Positions 25,578 to 32,746 of a DNA stretch of 64,000 nt are shown here, piece after piece. Below the pieces are notes generated by a model. It was not told the DNA's origin. It made no database searches and was given only the letters and a program-made list of their open reading frames with translations. The position numbers and the translations under genes are program-made. The stretch is from Azospirillum fermentarium (GTDB lineage Bacteria; Pseudomonadota; Alphaproteobacteria; Azospirillales; Azospirillaceae). How positions within the stretch are numbered: position 1 is the stretch's first letter; the number at the start of each line of letters is the position of its first letter. The DNA is taken from the NCBI RefSeq assembly GCF_025961205.1, contig NZ_JAOQNH010000002.1, positions 960,208 to 1,024,207 of the forward strand, in the 5' to 3' direction.

Positions 25578-25652
25578 TTGTGGTACACAATGTCATCGGC
25601 GCACATTCAATGCGCCGTCTTTTGTGCTTGGTGGCTTCAGTCGGCGGCACAA

Positions 25653-26267
25653 ATGGATGTGAGGCTATTGCAGGTTCGATCAGTGACAAAAAATGTAAAA
25701 AACAGCCGCTACGCACGCCAAAACTTTGCCGAACTCTTGGATACGGCAACAGGCGGAGAGCGAATCGCAATAGAAAGAATGGGTCATGTTGCCGCCGCCG
25801 TGGTCTCCCCGGCGGCGTTATTGTTTTTGGAATCCATTGAATGCGCAGAAAATGTTGATCAACTGCTTGCGGCTCTTTCCTTAAAAGAAGCGGATGGGCG
25901 CCCCATGGTCCGTCCCGATCTGGGGGCGTCGCTCATGATCGCGGTGCGGGAACGCAGAGGCGGCCCACGCGGCATCATGGAACTCAGCCGCGCCGTGCCG
26001 ACACACCGCGACGGCAAAGTCGTGCTGATTGAATTCGGGGACGACGACGCCATCCAAGACGGCTCCATCCACACCTCCACCGGCCGCGACGGGCAGACGC
26101 TGCTGCATGGCTGGCTGGAAGTGACGGCCCCGGACCGCCCCCTCGCGCTTGAATTGACCAATGGGCAGCGGATCGACACCTTCGAACGCAATGGAAACGT
26201 GTTGAGTTTCCAGCGCGTGCCGGTGAACGGCGACATCGAACTGGAATTCACCAAACTGCGTTATTGA
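25653..26267 (+). CDS. Phd/YefM-like antitoxin-domain protein with C-terminal extension
   Basis: 204 residues from ATG 25653; no strong ribosome site, and GTG at about residue 10 is an alternative. The N-terminal ~55 residues (KNSRYARQNFAELLDTATGG, then ERIAIERMGHVAAAVVSP) match the Phd/YefM DNA-binding antitoxin fold. The following ~130 residues, including GDDDAIQDGSIHTSTGRDGQ and a beta-rich end, are not a known toxin-neutralising tail. No toxin gene is adjacent: the next gene is an antiporter. It may be a stand-alone regulator. Lower GC than the chromosome average. Confidence 0.6.
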   Translation: MDVRLLQVRSVTKNVKNSRYARQNFAELLDTATGGERIAIERMGHVAAAVVSPAALLFLESIECAENVDQLLAALSLKEADGRPMVRPDLGASLMIAVRERRGGPRGIMELSRAVPTHRDGKVVLIEFGDDDAIQDGSIHTSTGRDGQTLLHGWLEVTAPDRPLALELTNGQRIDTFERNGNVLSFQRVPVNGDIELEFTKLRY

Positions 26268-26370
26268 CCGTTTGTGGTCGGCTCGTCCGAGGCCAGTGCA
26301 GGATCTTTTGCGGCTCTCCCGGTTCTTTCTTGCGGAAATTTGGAGAAAGAAAACAATACAAAAGGAATGT

Positions 26371-27411
26371 ATGCCTATGGTGCAATTCCTGATCCTTTTA
26401 TCGGCGACACTCTGCGGTGCTTTGCTGCAGTTCTTTTCCGGCGTGGACATTCATACCGGTGACCGCGGATACGAGGTGCTGGTCTCCTTGCTGCTTGCGG
26501 TCGGGCTGTACGGCAGTGTGCGCGGCATCGAATTATCCATCGTCCGCACCGACCTGCGCCGCATTGCCTTGGCGATCAGCATCGGCGTCTTTGCCAAAGC
26601 CGCCTTGATCGGGGGATTGACCAACGTTCTGACGGGAAACCTGACGCTGGCGCTGATGCTGGGAATCGCCCTGGCGCAGATCGACCCCGTTTCAGTTGCC
26701 GCCGCCCTGTCGGGAGGTGGCCCGCGCGGTCCCGTCGTATCGCCGCGGGCTCAGAACATCATTCGCGCCTGGTGCTCCTTCGACGACCCCGTTACCATTC
26801 TGATGGCGCTGGCCCTGTACAGCCATCTGGGCGCCGAAAGCGGGATGAACACATCCTCTTTCCTGGGGGAATTGCTGGGGAATGGGGCTCTTGTGGCCGG
26901 CGGCGGCTTGGCGGCGCTGGCAGCCCGGCGGATCAAGGGAATGGGCTGGGTGGAAACGCCGGTCCTGGCGGCAGCCTTGGTGGTGTCGGCGGTTTACGGG
27001 CTGATGCTCACGCCGGCGATCCTCGGGCTTTTCCTGCGTCCCTCCATCGACCGTTCCCTGAATATGCTGACCCTGGGCGCCCTGTACGGATCGGCGTTCG
27101 CCGTCGGGCTGTTCCTCAAGGGAGAGGCGGCGGTGACGATGGGAATGGGGGTGGTGGTCGGCGCCATTGTCTTTTGTGTGCATATCGTTGTTGCTGCCCC
27201 TCTCTCCCTGGGGCTGCCCGCAAAAGACCGCGTCTTCCTCGCCCTCGCCCAGCAAAGTGGTATTACCGCCATCCTGATTGCCCTTCTCTTCGAACAATTA
27301 AAACCTGGCGTCGTTGCCCTGGCCGTACCCGCTATCCTTATTGTCAATCTTCTTCATCTTTGTACAAATCGCTTGGTCGCCCATCGCATAATGCGCATGC
27401 CTCTCGATTGA
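26371..27411 (+). CDS. Cation:proton antiporter, CPA family
   Basis: 346 residues from ATG 26371 (AAAGGA upstream). About ten to eleven hydrophobic helices; ALAQIDPVSVAAALSGGGPR and the paired acidic residues in WCSFDDPVTILMAL resemble the ion-binding helix of NhaP/CPA1-type Na+(K+)/H+ antiporters. Inner-membrane exchange of Na+ or K+ for H+ is expected. Slightly shorter than typical CPA1 proteins and without a cytosolic regulatory domain. Lies in a lower-GC tract between the Phd-like gene and a possible roadblock-fold gene. Confidence 0.78.
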   Translation: MPMVQFLILLSATLCGALLQFFSGVDIHTGDRGYEVLVSLLLAVGLYGSVRGIELSIVRTDLRRIALAISIGVFAKAALIGGLTNVLTGNLTLALMLGIALAQIDPVSVAAALSGGGPRGPVVSPRAQNIIRAWCSFDDPVTILMALALYSHLGAESGMNTSSFLGELLGNGALVAGGGLAALAARRIKGMGWVETPVLAAALVVSAVYGLMLTPAILGLFLRPSIDRSLNMLTLGALYGSAFAVGLFLKGEAAVTMGMGVVVGAIVFCVHIVVAAPLSLGLPAKDRVFLALAQQSGITAILIALLFEQLKPGVVALAVPAILIVNLLHLCTNRLVAHRIMRMPLD

Positions 27412-27474
27412 TTGGTTACCCCGCTCGTGCTAGTTTGCGGCGTGTTTAAGGCAATAGCCGGGTATGGGTGCCGT

Positions 27475-27942
27475 ATGATCCGAAAGCACAGGGAAAAATT
27501 CAGGACGCTTCTCGAAGAAAGCTTAGCCAAGCCTTCGGACGGAGAGGCCCGCCCCGCACCAAACCGTCCTCCCTGCAGTCCGGCGCAGGAACCCCATGGG
27601 GCCCTGGAGTTTGCGACCCTCTTTTTCAACGGTGAGGTTCTGGCGCAGGCCATTGCCCCCCACAGCAAAAATTTCGATTCAAGCAATATCGAAAGATACA
27701 ACAGACTTCTTTCTTTTTTTACCGATCTAATTAAGACTATCGAGGAAAGAATTGACGATTTCGGAATGGGCGAAATGAGCCGGATTGTCATCGACCCTAA
27801 ATTTGGAGCTATTTATTTCACGAAGATCGATAAATCTCTTGTGCTTATGTCGGGAACCGGTGTTCAGGAAAACGTTCCCTACGCCGACGCGGATCATTAT
27901 TACTTGGCGGAGCATGTTATGGAAATGGCCAGGAACCCATAG
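27475..27942 (+). CDS. Small protein with possible roadblock/LC7 fold
   Basis: 155 residues from ATG 27475 (start tentative). The first ~40 residues are charged and Pro-rich. The rest (LEFATLFFNGEVLAQAI; FFTDLIKTIEERIDDFGMGE; MSRIVIDPKFGAIYFTKIDK; SLVLMSGTG) follows the beta-alpha-beta-beta order of roadblock/LC7 proteins, which pair with small Ras-like GTPases such as MglA. No GTPase is seen nearby. The fold call is by pattern only. AT-richer codons than the chromosome suggest transfer with the antiporter. Confidence 0.45.
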   Translation: MIRKHREKFRTLLEESLAKPSDGEARPAPNRPPCSPAQEPHGALEFATLFFNGEVLAQAIAPHSKNFDSSNIERYNRLLSFFTDLIKTIEERIDDFGMGEMSRIVIDPKFGAIYFTKIDKSLVLMSGTGVQENVPYADADHYYLAEHVMEMARNP

Positions 27943-28130
27943 CCCTGACAGGGGCGCCTTCTCTCCCATACCCGTTCGACGCCACGAATCACTGCCTCAT
28001 CCGTCCGCTCCGTCCGGCAGGCGCGAACGGCGCACGGGCGGCTCTGCCCCACCCCTTCATTTCCGGCCACGCCCGGTGTAGAAACACCCACAGATCCTAT
28101 GCTCATCATGGTCTGCCGAGGGACAAGCCG

Positions 28131-28385
28131 ATGATCAAATACGCCCTGAACTGCTCGTGCGGTCACGAATTCGAAGAGTGGTTCGACAACATGGCCGATT
28201 ACGACGCCAAGAAGGGCACCAGCCTGACCTGCCCGTCGTGCGGCGGTCTGTCGGTGTCCAAGGCGATCATGGCCCCGCGGGTGGGCAAGTCGCAGGCTGC
28301 GGCCCCCGCCCTGCCCCCGGCCTGCGGCCCTGGCGGCTGCGGCGGTGCGGGCGGTTGCCCCATGATGTCGCAGATGATGGGATAA
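28131..28385 (+). CDS. DUF1178-like zinc-ribbon protein, short
   Basis: 84 residues. MIKYALNCSCGHEFEEWFDN, then DYDAKKGTSLTCPSCGGLSV and KAIMAPRVG match the N-terminal half of DUF1178 proteins, with two CxC/CxxC pairs that should bind zinc. Full family members are usually ~140-160 residues; this one instead ends in a Cys/Gly/Met tail (CGPGGCGGAGGCPMMSQMM). Function of the family is unknown. Ribosome site GGGACAAGCCG is modest. Confidence 0.75.
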   Translation: MIKYALNCSCGHEFEEWFDNMADYDAKKGTSLTCPSCGGLSVSKAIMAPRVGKSQAAAPALPPACGPGGCGGAGGCPMMSQMMG

Positions 28386-28403
28386 GGCCCCATCCGTCCG
28401 CGC

Positions 28404-29051
28404 TCACCCCGTCACCCCGGCCTCTTTCGCCAGGGTGCGGATGTGGGCGCGGGCTTCGCGTTCGGCGTCGTCGGGTTTGCGCGCCCTGATGGCATCCCAC
28501 AGGCGGGCGTGCTCCTCCCACCGCTGGACCAGACCGGCGCGGCGGGGACCATCGGCCCGGCACATCACGCGGGTGCGGTCGTACAGCGTCAGCAGCAGCC
28601 GTTCGATCACGGCGTTGCGGCCCATCTTCATCACCGTCTGGTGGAACACCAGGGCGCCTTCGGCATAGGCGGCCTCGTTGTCGTTCTCCATGGCCGAGCG
28701 CTGGTCCAGCAGCGCCACCTCCAGCCGCCGCACGTCGGCGGGGTCGGGCTTCTGCGCGGCCAGACGCGCCACCATCCCCTCCAGCGCTTCGCGCGCCACG
28801 AACATCTCGGCCAGCGCCGCCGGGTCGCGGCGGGGCACGAACACGCCCTGGCGCGGCACCACCTCCACCAGCCCTTCCACCTCCAGCCGGGCGATGGCGG
28901 CCCAGACGGGGGAGCGGCTGACGCCCAGTTCCCGCGTCATCTCCTCCACGCTGATCTTGGCGCCGGGGGCGAAGCGCCCGCCCATGACCAGGGCACGCAC
29001 CGCCTCGTACGCTTCGGTGCTCAGGTTGGTGCGCTGAAGCTTGCCGGCCAT
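28404..29051 (-). CDS. GntR-family transcriptional regulator (FadR/FCD type)
   Basis: 215 residues from ATG 29051. Winged HTH at ~8-75 (ISVEEMTRELGVSRSPVWAA, then IARLEVEGLVEVVPRQGVFV) followed by an all-helical FCD effector domain. Divergent from an O-methyltransferase gene; the 165-bp gap holds four evenly spaced 13-bp palindromes that are probably its operators, so autoregulation plus control of the methyltransferase is expected. Effector unknown. Confidence 0.88.
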   Translation of the reverse strand: MAGKLQRTNLSTEAYEAVRALVMGGRFAPGAKISVEEMTRELGVSRSPVWAAIARLEVEGLVEVVPRQGVFVPRRDPAALAEMFVAREALEGMVARLAAQKPDPADVRRLEVALLDQRSAMENDNEAAYAEGALVFHQTVMKMGRNAVIERLLLTLYDRTRVMCRADGPRRAGLVQRWEEHARLWDAIRARKPDDAEREARAHIRTLAKEAGVTG

Positions 29052-29079
29052 GTGCCGTCCTCCGCCGTTCCGACGAGTG

Positions 29080-29171
29080 TCATGTAACATGACACGGGGG
29101 CTGGCATGTAACATGAAATGCACCCTGACATGAAACATGAAACTCTGCGTGACACGTAACATGAAACATGG
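29080..29171. promoter_or_regulatory. Array of four evenly spaced palindromic operators
   Basis: Four 13-bp sites at 29080-29092 (TCATGTAACATGA, perfect 6+1+6 palindrome), 29104-29116 (GCATGTAACATGA), 29128-29140 (ACATGAAACATGA) and 29152-29164 (ACACGTAACATGA), with start-to-start spacing of exactly 24 bp. A fifth overlapping variant (ACATGAAACATGG) ends at 29171. They sit between gntR and the O-methyltransferase start; regular spacing implies cooperative binding of GntR dimers. Confidence 0.75.
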
Positions 29172-29216
29172 GTATGGTCGGGGCCAGGGACGACCCTGAG
29201 GGAAAGGAAACGCATC

Positions 29217-29804
29217 ATGGCGCTGGTATCCGCCGCGGTGGACGCGGTGCTGCGGGATCTGGAAGTGTTCGGCCGGGAAAACGACGCCCACACCGCCGAC
29301 CGCAACCGAAAGATGCTGAATCTGGAACGGGAGACGGCGGAACTCGTCCACATCCTGATCCGCACGGGCAACCGGCGGCGCGTGCTGGAGATCGGCACGT
29401 CCAACGGCTACAGCACCCTCTGGATCGCCGCGGCGCTGGGGGAGAACGGGATTCTGGAAACGCTGGACCGCGACGGCGACAAGCTGGCCGAGGCGCGGCG
29501 CAACCTGGCCCGCGCCGGGCTGGACGGGCGGGTCCGCGTCTATCACGGGGCGGGCACCGACATCGTGGCGGCGCTGCCCGGCCCGTTCGATTGCGTGTTC
29601 TTCGACGCCGACCGGGTGAGCGCGCCGGACCAGTTGGCGCTGCTGCTGCCCAAGCTGACGCGCGGGTGCCTGCTGCTGGCCGACAACGCCCTGTCGCACC
29701 CGGACCAGATCGCCGGCTATGTGGCGGCGGTGGAGGCGCTGCCCGGTGTCAGCACCACCATCCTGCCGGTGGGCAAGGGGCTGCACGTCACCTGCTGCCC
29801 CTGA
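29217..29804 (+). CDS. Class I SAM-dependent O-methyltransferase
   Basis: 195 residues. SAM site RVLEIGTSNGYSTLWIAAAL (motif I), acidic LETLDRDGDK (motif II), and FDCVFFDADRVSAPDQ with the metal-linked Asp of the COMT/CcoAMT-like family. It should transfer a methyl group from SAM to a small hydroxyl or similar acceptor in the cytosol; the substrate is not evident. Ribosome site GGAAAGGAAA. Transcribed divergently from gntR across its operator array. Confidence 0.82.
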   Translation: MALVSAAVDAVLRDLEVFGRENDAHTADRNRKMLNLERETAELVHILIRTGNRRRVLEIGTSNGYSTLWIAAALGENGILETLDRDGDKLAEARRNLARAGLDGRVRVYHGAGTDIVAALPGPFDCVFFDADRVSAPDQLALLLPKLTRGCLLLADNALSHPDQIAGYVAAVEALPGVSTTILPVGKGLHVTCCP

Positions 29805-29822
29805 GCCGGGTCACCCGCCCCG

Positions 29823-30476
29823 TCAGGCCGGGTGGTTGAGACGGCGGCGTCCCAGCAGCCCGGCCAGCGTCATGCCCGACAGGCCCAGCGCCACGGCGGT
29901 GTCGGGCCACGGCACGCCGCCCAGCCACACCCCGGCGGCGGCGGCCATGACGGCCAGCAGGGCCAGCACGTCGCGCCGGGCGCACAGCCACACCGCCCGC
30001 GCCGACACCCCGCCCCGTCCGCGGTTCTGCCGTCCGGCGAACAACAGGGTGGCCAGCACCAGCGCGATGCCCACCCCGGCCAGCGCCAGCAACGAGACCG
30101 GCGGTGCGTCGGGGATCAGGCCCAGGGCGGCGTTGCTGACGGCCACGGCCATCACCCCAACCCCGGCCAGCGCCAGGGCCGCGTTCTTGACGATGGTGTT
30201 CAGCGCCACGCCGCCCACCCCGTGAACGGGGCCGCGGCGGACCATCCACAGGCTCGCACCGTAATTGAGCGCCCCCGCGACGAAGCCCAGCCCGCCGGCC
30301 ATCAGGGCCGCGGACCCCAGCCGCATGCCGCCCCACAGCAGCACCGCCGCGGTCAGGGCGTTGATGACGAAGGACTGCTGCAGCACGCGCTGGAAATCAC
30401 CGTTTCCCGGCGCGCGCATGCCCCCGCCCCCGGTTCCGCCACCGCCGCCACAGGAACCGCCGCAACATCCGCTCAT
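29823..30476 (-). CDS. CDF-like cation transporter with altered metal site
   Basis: 217 residues with six predicted TM helices. N-terminus is Cys/Gly-rich (SGCCGGSCGG). Layout matches short 'cation transporter' CDF proteins (FVINALTAAVLLWGGMRLGS, ALNYGASLWMV, ARRDVLALLAVMAAAAGV), but the TM2 stretch that normally reads AD-x-x-DML-x-D is AGGLGFVAG here, losing both acidic ligands. The aspartate in the TM5 segment remains. It may have lost classical Zn2+/H+ exchange or changed substrate. Convergent with the methyltransferase gene. Confidence 0.65.
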   Translation of the reverse strand: MSGCCGGSCGGGGGTGGGGMRAPGNGDFQRVLQQSFVINALTAAVLLWGGMRLGSAALMAGGLGFVAGALNYGASLWMVRRGPVHGVGGVALNTIVKNAALALAGVGVMAVAVSNAALGLIPDAPPVSLLALAGVGIALVLATLLFAGRQNRGRGGVSARAVWLCARRDVLALLAVMAAAAGVWLGGVPWPDTAVALGLSGMTLAGLLGRRRLNHPA

Positions 30477-30599
30477 GGCCCGATCACTCCGTTTCCATCA
30501 CAGGACGGTAATATGAGGTCCGCGGGCGGTTCGTCCAGGGCCTGGACACGGTTTCCGGGCGCGGCCTATCGTCATGGTTTTCCCCAAGGAGGGCCCCGC

Positions 30600-31019
30600 A
30601 TGTCCCTGACCATCCGAAACGCCACGGCGGAGGACGAAGCCGCCCTCGTCGCGCTGTGGCGGGATTGCCATCTGCTGACCAGCTACAACGATCCCGTGGC
30701 CGATTTCCGGTTCGCGCGGGGCGGCGCCTGCTCCGACGTGCTGGTGGGGGTGGATGCGGCGGGCGCCATCGTAGGCAGCGTGATGGTGGGCCACGACGGG
30801 CACCGGGGGTGGCTCTATTATGTCGCCGCCACGCCCGGCGCCCGCGGCACCGGCATCGGGCGCGGCATGGTCCAGGCGGCGGAGGCCTGGCTGCGCCAGC
30901 GCGGCGTGCCCAAGGCCCAGCTCATGGTGCGGGAGACCAACACCGCGGTGGTCGCCTTTTACGAGCGGCTGGGGTTCGAGGTGACGCCGCGGGTGCTGAT
31001 GGGCAAGTGGCTGGCCTGA
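30600..31019 (+). CDS. GNAT-family N-acetyltransferase (YpeA-like)
   Basis: 139 residues. Starts SLTIRNATAEDEAALVALWR; acetyl-CoA loop in PGARGTGIGRGMVQAAEAWL (R/Q-x-x-G-x-G/A); C-terminal TNTAVVAFYERLGFEV. Length and order match the YpeA group. Acetylates an unknown amine. Ribosome site AAGGAGGG just before ATG 30600. Confidence 0.87.
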   Translation: MSLTIRNATAEDEAALVALWRDCHLLTSYNDPVADFRFARGGACSDVLVGVDAAGAIVGSVMVGHDGHRGWLYYVAATPGARGTGIGRGMVQAAEAWLRQRGVPKAQLMVRETNTAVVAFYERLGFEVTPRVLMGKWLA

Positions 31020-31039
31020 CCGCCCCCGGCCCCCTACCC

Positions 31040-31804
31040 CTACCCCTGCGCCGGCTGGCCGTTGGAGGCGGACAGGCCGCCGTCCACCGCCACCATGGCC
31101 CCGGTGACGAAGCTGGCGTCGGGACTGGCGAGGAAGGCGATGACCGCCGCCACCTCGTCCGGTTCGCAGACGCGGCCCAACGGGATGCGTTCGGTGAATT
31201 TGGCGATCAAGGGTTCGTCGTGCATCATGTCGGCGGTCATGCCGGTGCGGGTCAGGCTGGGGCAGACGGCGTTGACGCGGATGCCGCGGCGGCCCAGATC
31301 CAGCGCCAGCGCACGGGTGAGGTTGACCACCCCGCCCTTGGCGGCGTTGTAGGCGCTCATCCCCCAATCGCCCCCGGTGCCGGAGACGGAGGCGGTGTTG
31401 ACGATGGACCCGCCGGTCTTTTCCAGATGGGGGATGGCGGCGCGGCAGCCGTAGAACACGCCGTCGAGATCCGCCGCCATCACCGCCCGCCACTGGTCGT
31501 CGGTGGTGGTGTCGGGTTGGCCGGAATGGTGGATGCCGGCGTTGTTGACCATCACGTCGAGCTGGCCGAAACGGTCCAGCACCGCCCGGACCAGGGCGTC
31601 CACCGCCCGGGGGTCCGCCACGTCGGCGGCGTGGGTCATGGTGCGGAGCGGCGGCAGGCCGGCGGCCTCCCGCTCCAGCTTGTCCGCCGTGCGTCCGGCC
31701 AGGGCGACCATCGCCCCTTCGCGGGAGAAGCGGCGGGCGGTGGCGGCGCCGATGCCCGATCCGGCGCCGGTGACGATCACCACCTTTTCCTTGAAGCGTT
31801 CCAT
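31040..31804 (-). CDS. Short-chain dehydrogenase/reductase (SDR)
   Basis: 254 residues. Classical SDR: cofactor motif VTGAGSGIGAATARRF, NNAG (residues ~84-87), catalytic Ser in ASVSGTGGDWGMSAYNAAKG with Tyr-x-x-x-Lys (Y-N-A-A-K), and a C-terminal VDGG. Arg/Thr after the second strand (LAGRTADKLE) points to NADP or NAD preference that cannot be settled by eye. Substrate unknown. Same strand as the pfl genes but separated from them by 158 bp, so probably independent. Confidence 0.87.
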   Translation of the reverse strand: MERFKEKVVIVTGAGSGIGAATARRFSREGAMVALAGRTADKLEREAAGLPPLRTMTHAADVADPRAVDALVRAVLDRFGQLDVMVNNAGIHHSGQPDTTTDDQWRAVMAADLDGVFYGCRAAIPHLEKTGGSIVNTASVSGTGGDWGMSAYNAAKGGVVNLTRALALDLGRRGIRVNAVCPSLTRTGMTADMMHDEPLIAKFTERIPLGRVCEPDEVAAVIAFLASPDASFVTGAMVAVDGGLSASNGQPAQG

Positions 31805-31910
31805 GGGCTGACCTTTCCACGAAATCCGGGAACGGTCCTGCCAACACCCCCGCGGTGAAAAGGTCACGGCCTGGGCGCTGGCGCATAAGACAGAGGAAAA
31901 CAGATGGTTT

Positions 31911-31931
31911 CCAAAGGCCCCCGGCCTTTGG
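31911..31931 (-). terminator. Possible terminator downstream of pflA
   Basis: Perfect 9-bp stem (CCAAAGGCC at 31911-31919 with GGCCTTTGG at 31923-31931), 32 bp past the pflA stop. The following minus-strand bases are not a real T run, so it is a weak candidate. Confidence 0.4.
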
Positions 31932-31962
31932 CGGGTGCGGGCGGAGCCCGCGAAAGCATCCC

Positions 31963-32742
31963 TCATCCCAGCCCCGCCACCGTCAGCCCTTCGGCTTGAA
32001 AGATCCGCCGCACGCGCTCCGTCTGTTCCGGTGCCGGCGGGGGGGTGTCGGTGAGCTGGTAGGGGCGGCCAAGCTCGCGCCATTTGGCCTCGCCCATCTT
32101 GTGGAAGGGCAGCACGTCCACCCGCTCCACGGTGCCCAGCCCGGCGGCGAACTCCGCCAGCCCGGCGATTTCGCTCTCGTCGTCGGTCAGGCCGGGCACC
32201 AGCACGTAGCGCAGCCAGATCGGCTTGTTCATCAGCGCCAGCCGTTCGGCGAATTCCAGCGTCGGGCGCAGGGGCGCGCCGGTCAGGTGGCGGTATGTGG
32301 CTTCCTTGAACGCCTTGATGTCCAGCAGCACCAGATCCACGTCGGCCAGAAGCGCGTCGGTGGCGTGGGTGCCGAGAAAGCCCGAGGTGTCGAGCGCCGT
32401 GTGCAGGCCAAGACGCCTGCACCCGCGCAGGATGGCGGCGGCGAAGTCCGGCTGCACCAGCGGTTCGCCGCCGCTGAGCGTCACCCCGCCGTGGCCGTGG
32501 CGCAGGAAGCCGGCAACCCCCTCGATCTCCGCCAGCACGGCGGCGGAGGTGGTGCGGGTGCCGTCGTGCATGTGCTGGGTGTCGGGGTTGTGGCAGTAGA
32601 GGCAATGGAGCGGGCAGCCGGCGAAGAACACCACGAACCGCACCCCCGGCCCATCGGCGGTGCCGCCGCTTTCCAGCGAATGAATCCAGCCGGCCACCCC
32701 CGCGGGGGTGGCCGTGCCGAAGGAACGGCTGAGGCTGTTCAT
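31963..32742 (-). CDS. pflA: Pyruvate formate-lyase-activating enzyme PflA
   Basis: 259 residues. Radical-SAM cluster motif C-x3-C-x2-C in FFAGCPLHCLYCHNPD, GGE motif in GVTLSGGEPLVQPDF, and LLDIKAFKEATYRHLTG. It uses a [4Fe-4S] cluster and SAM to make the glycyl radical on PflB under anoxia. Sits 4 bp downstream of pflB on the same strand, the expected operon partner. Confidence 0.93.
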   Translation of the reverse strand: MNSLSRSFGTATPAGVAGWIHSLESGGTADGPGVRFVVFFAGCPLHCLYCHNPDTQHMHDGTRTTSAAVLAEIEGVAGFLRHGHGGVTLSGGEPLVQPDFAAAILRGCRRLGLHTALDTSGFLGTHATDALLADVDLVLLDIKAFKEATYRHLTGAPLRPTLEFAERLALMNKPIWLRYVLVPGLTDDESEIAGLAEFAAGLGTVERVDVLPFHKMGEAKWRELGRPYQLTDTPPPAPEQTERVRRIFQAEGLTVAGLG

Positions 32743-32746
32743 GGCA

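Noticed and set aside
29080..29171. Possible CRISPR or att repeats
   Set aside because: Units are 13-bp palindromes with 11-bp gaps in a divergent promoter; an operator array explains them.
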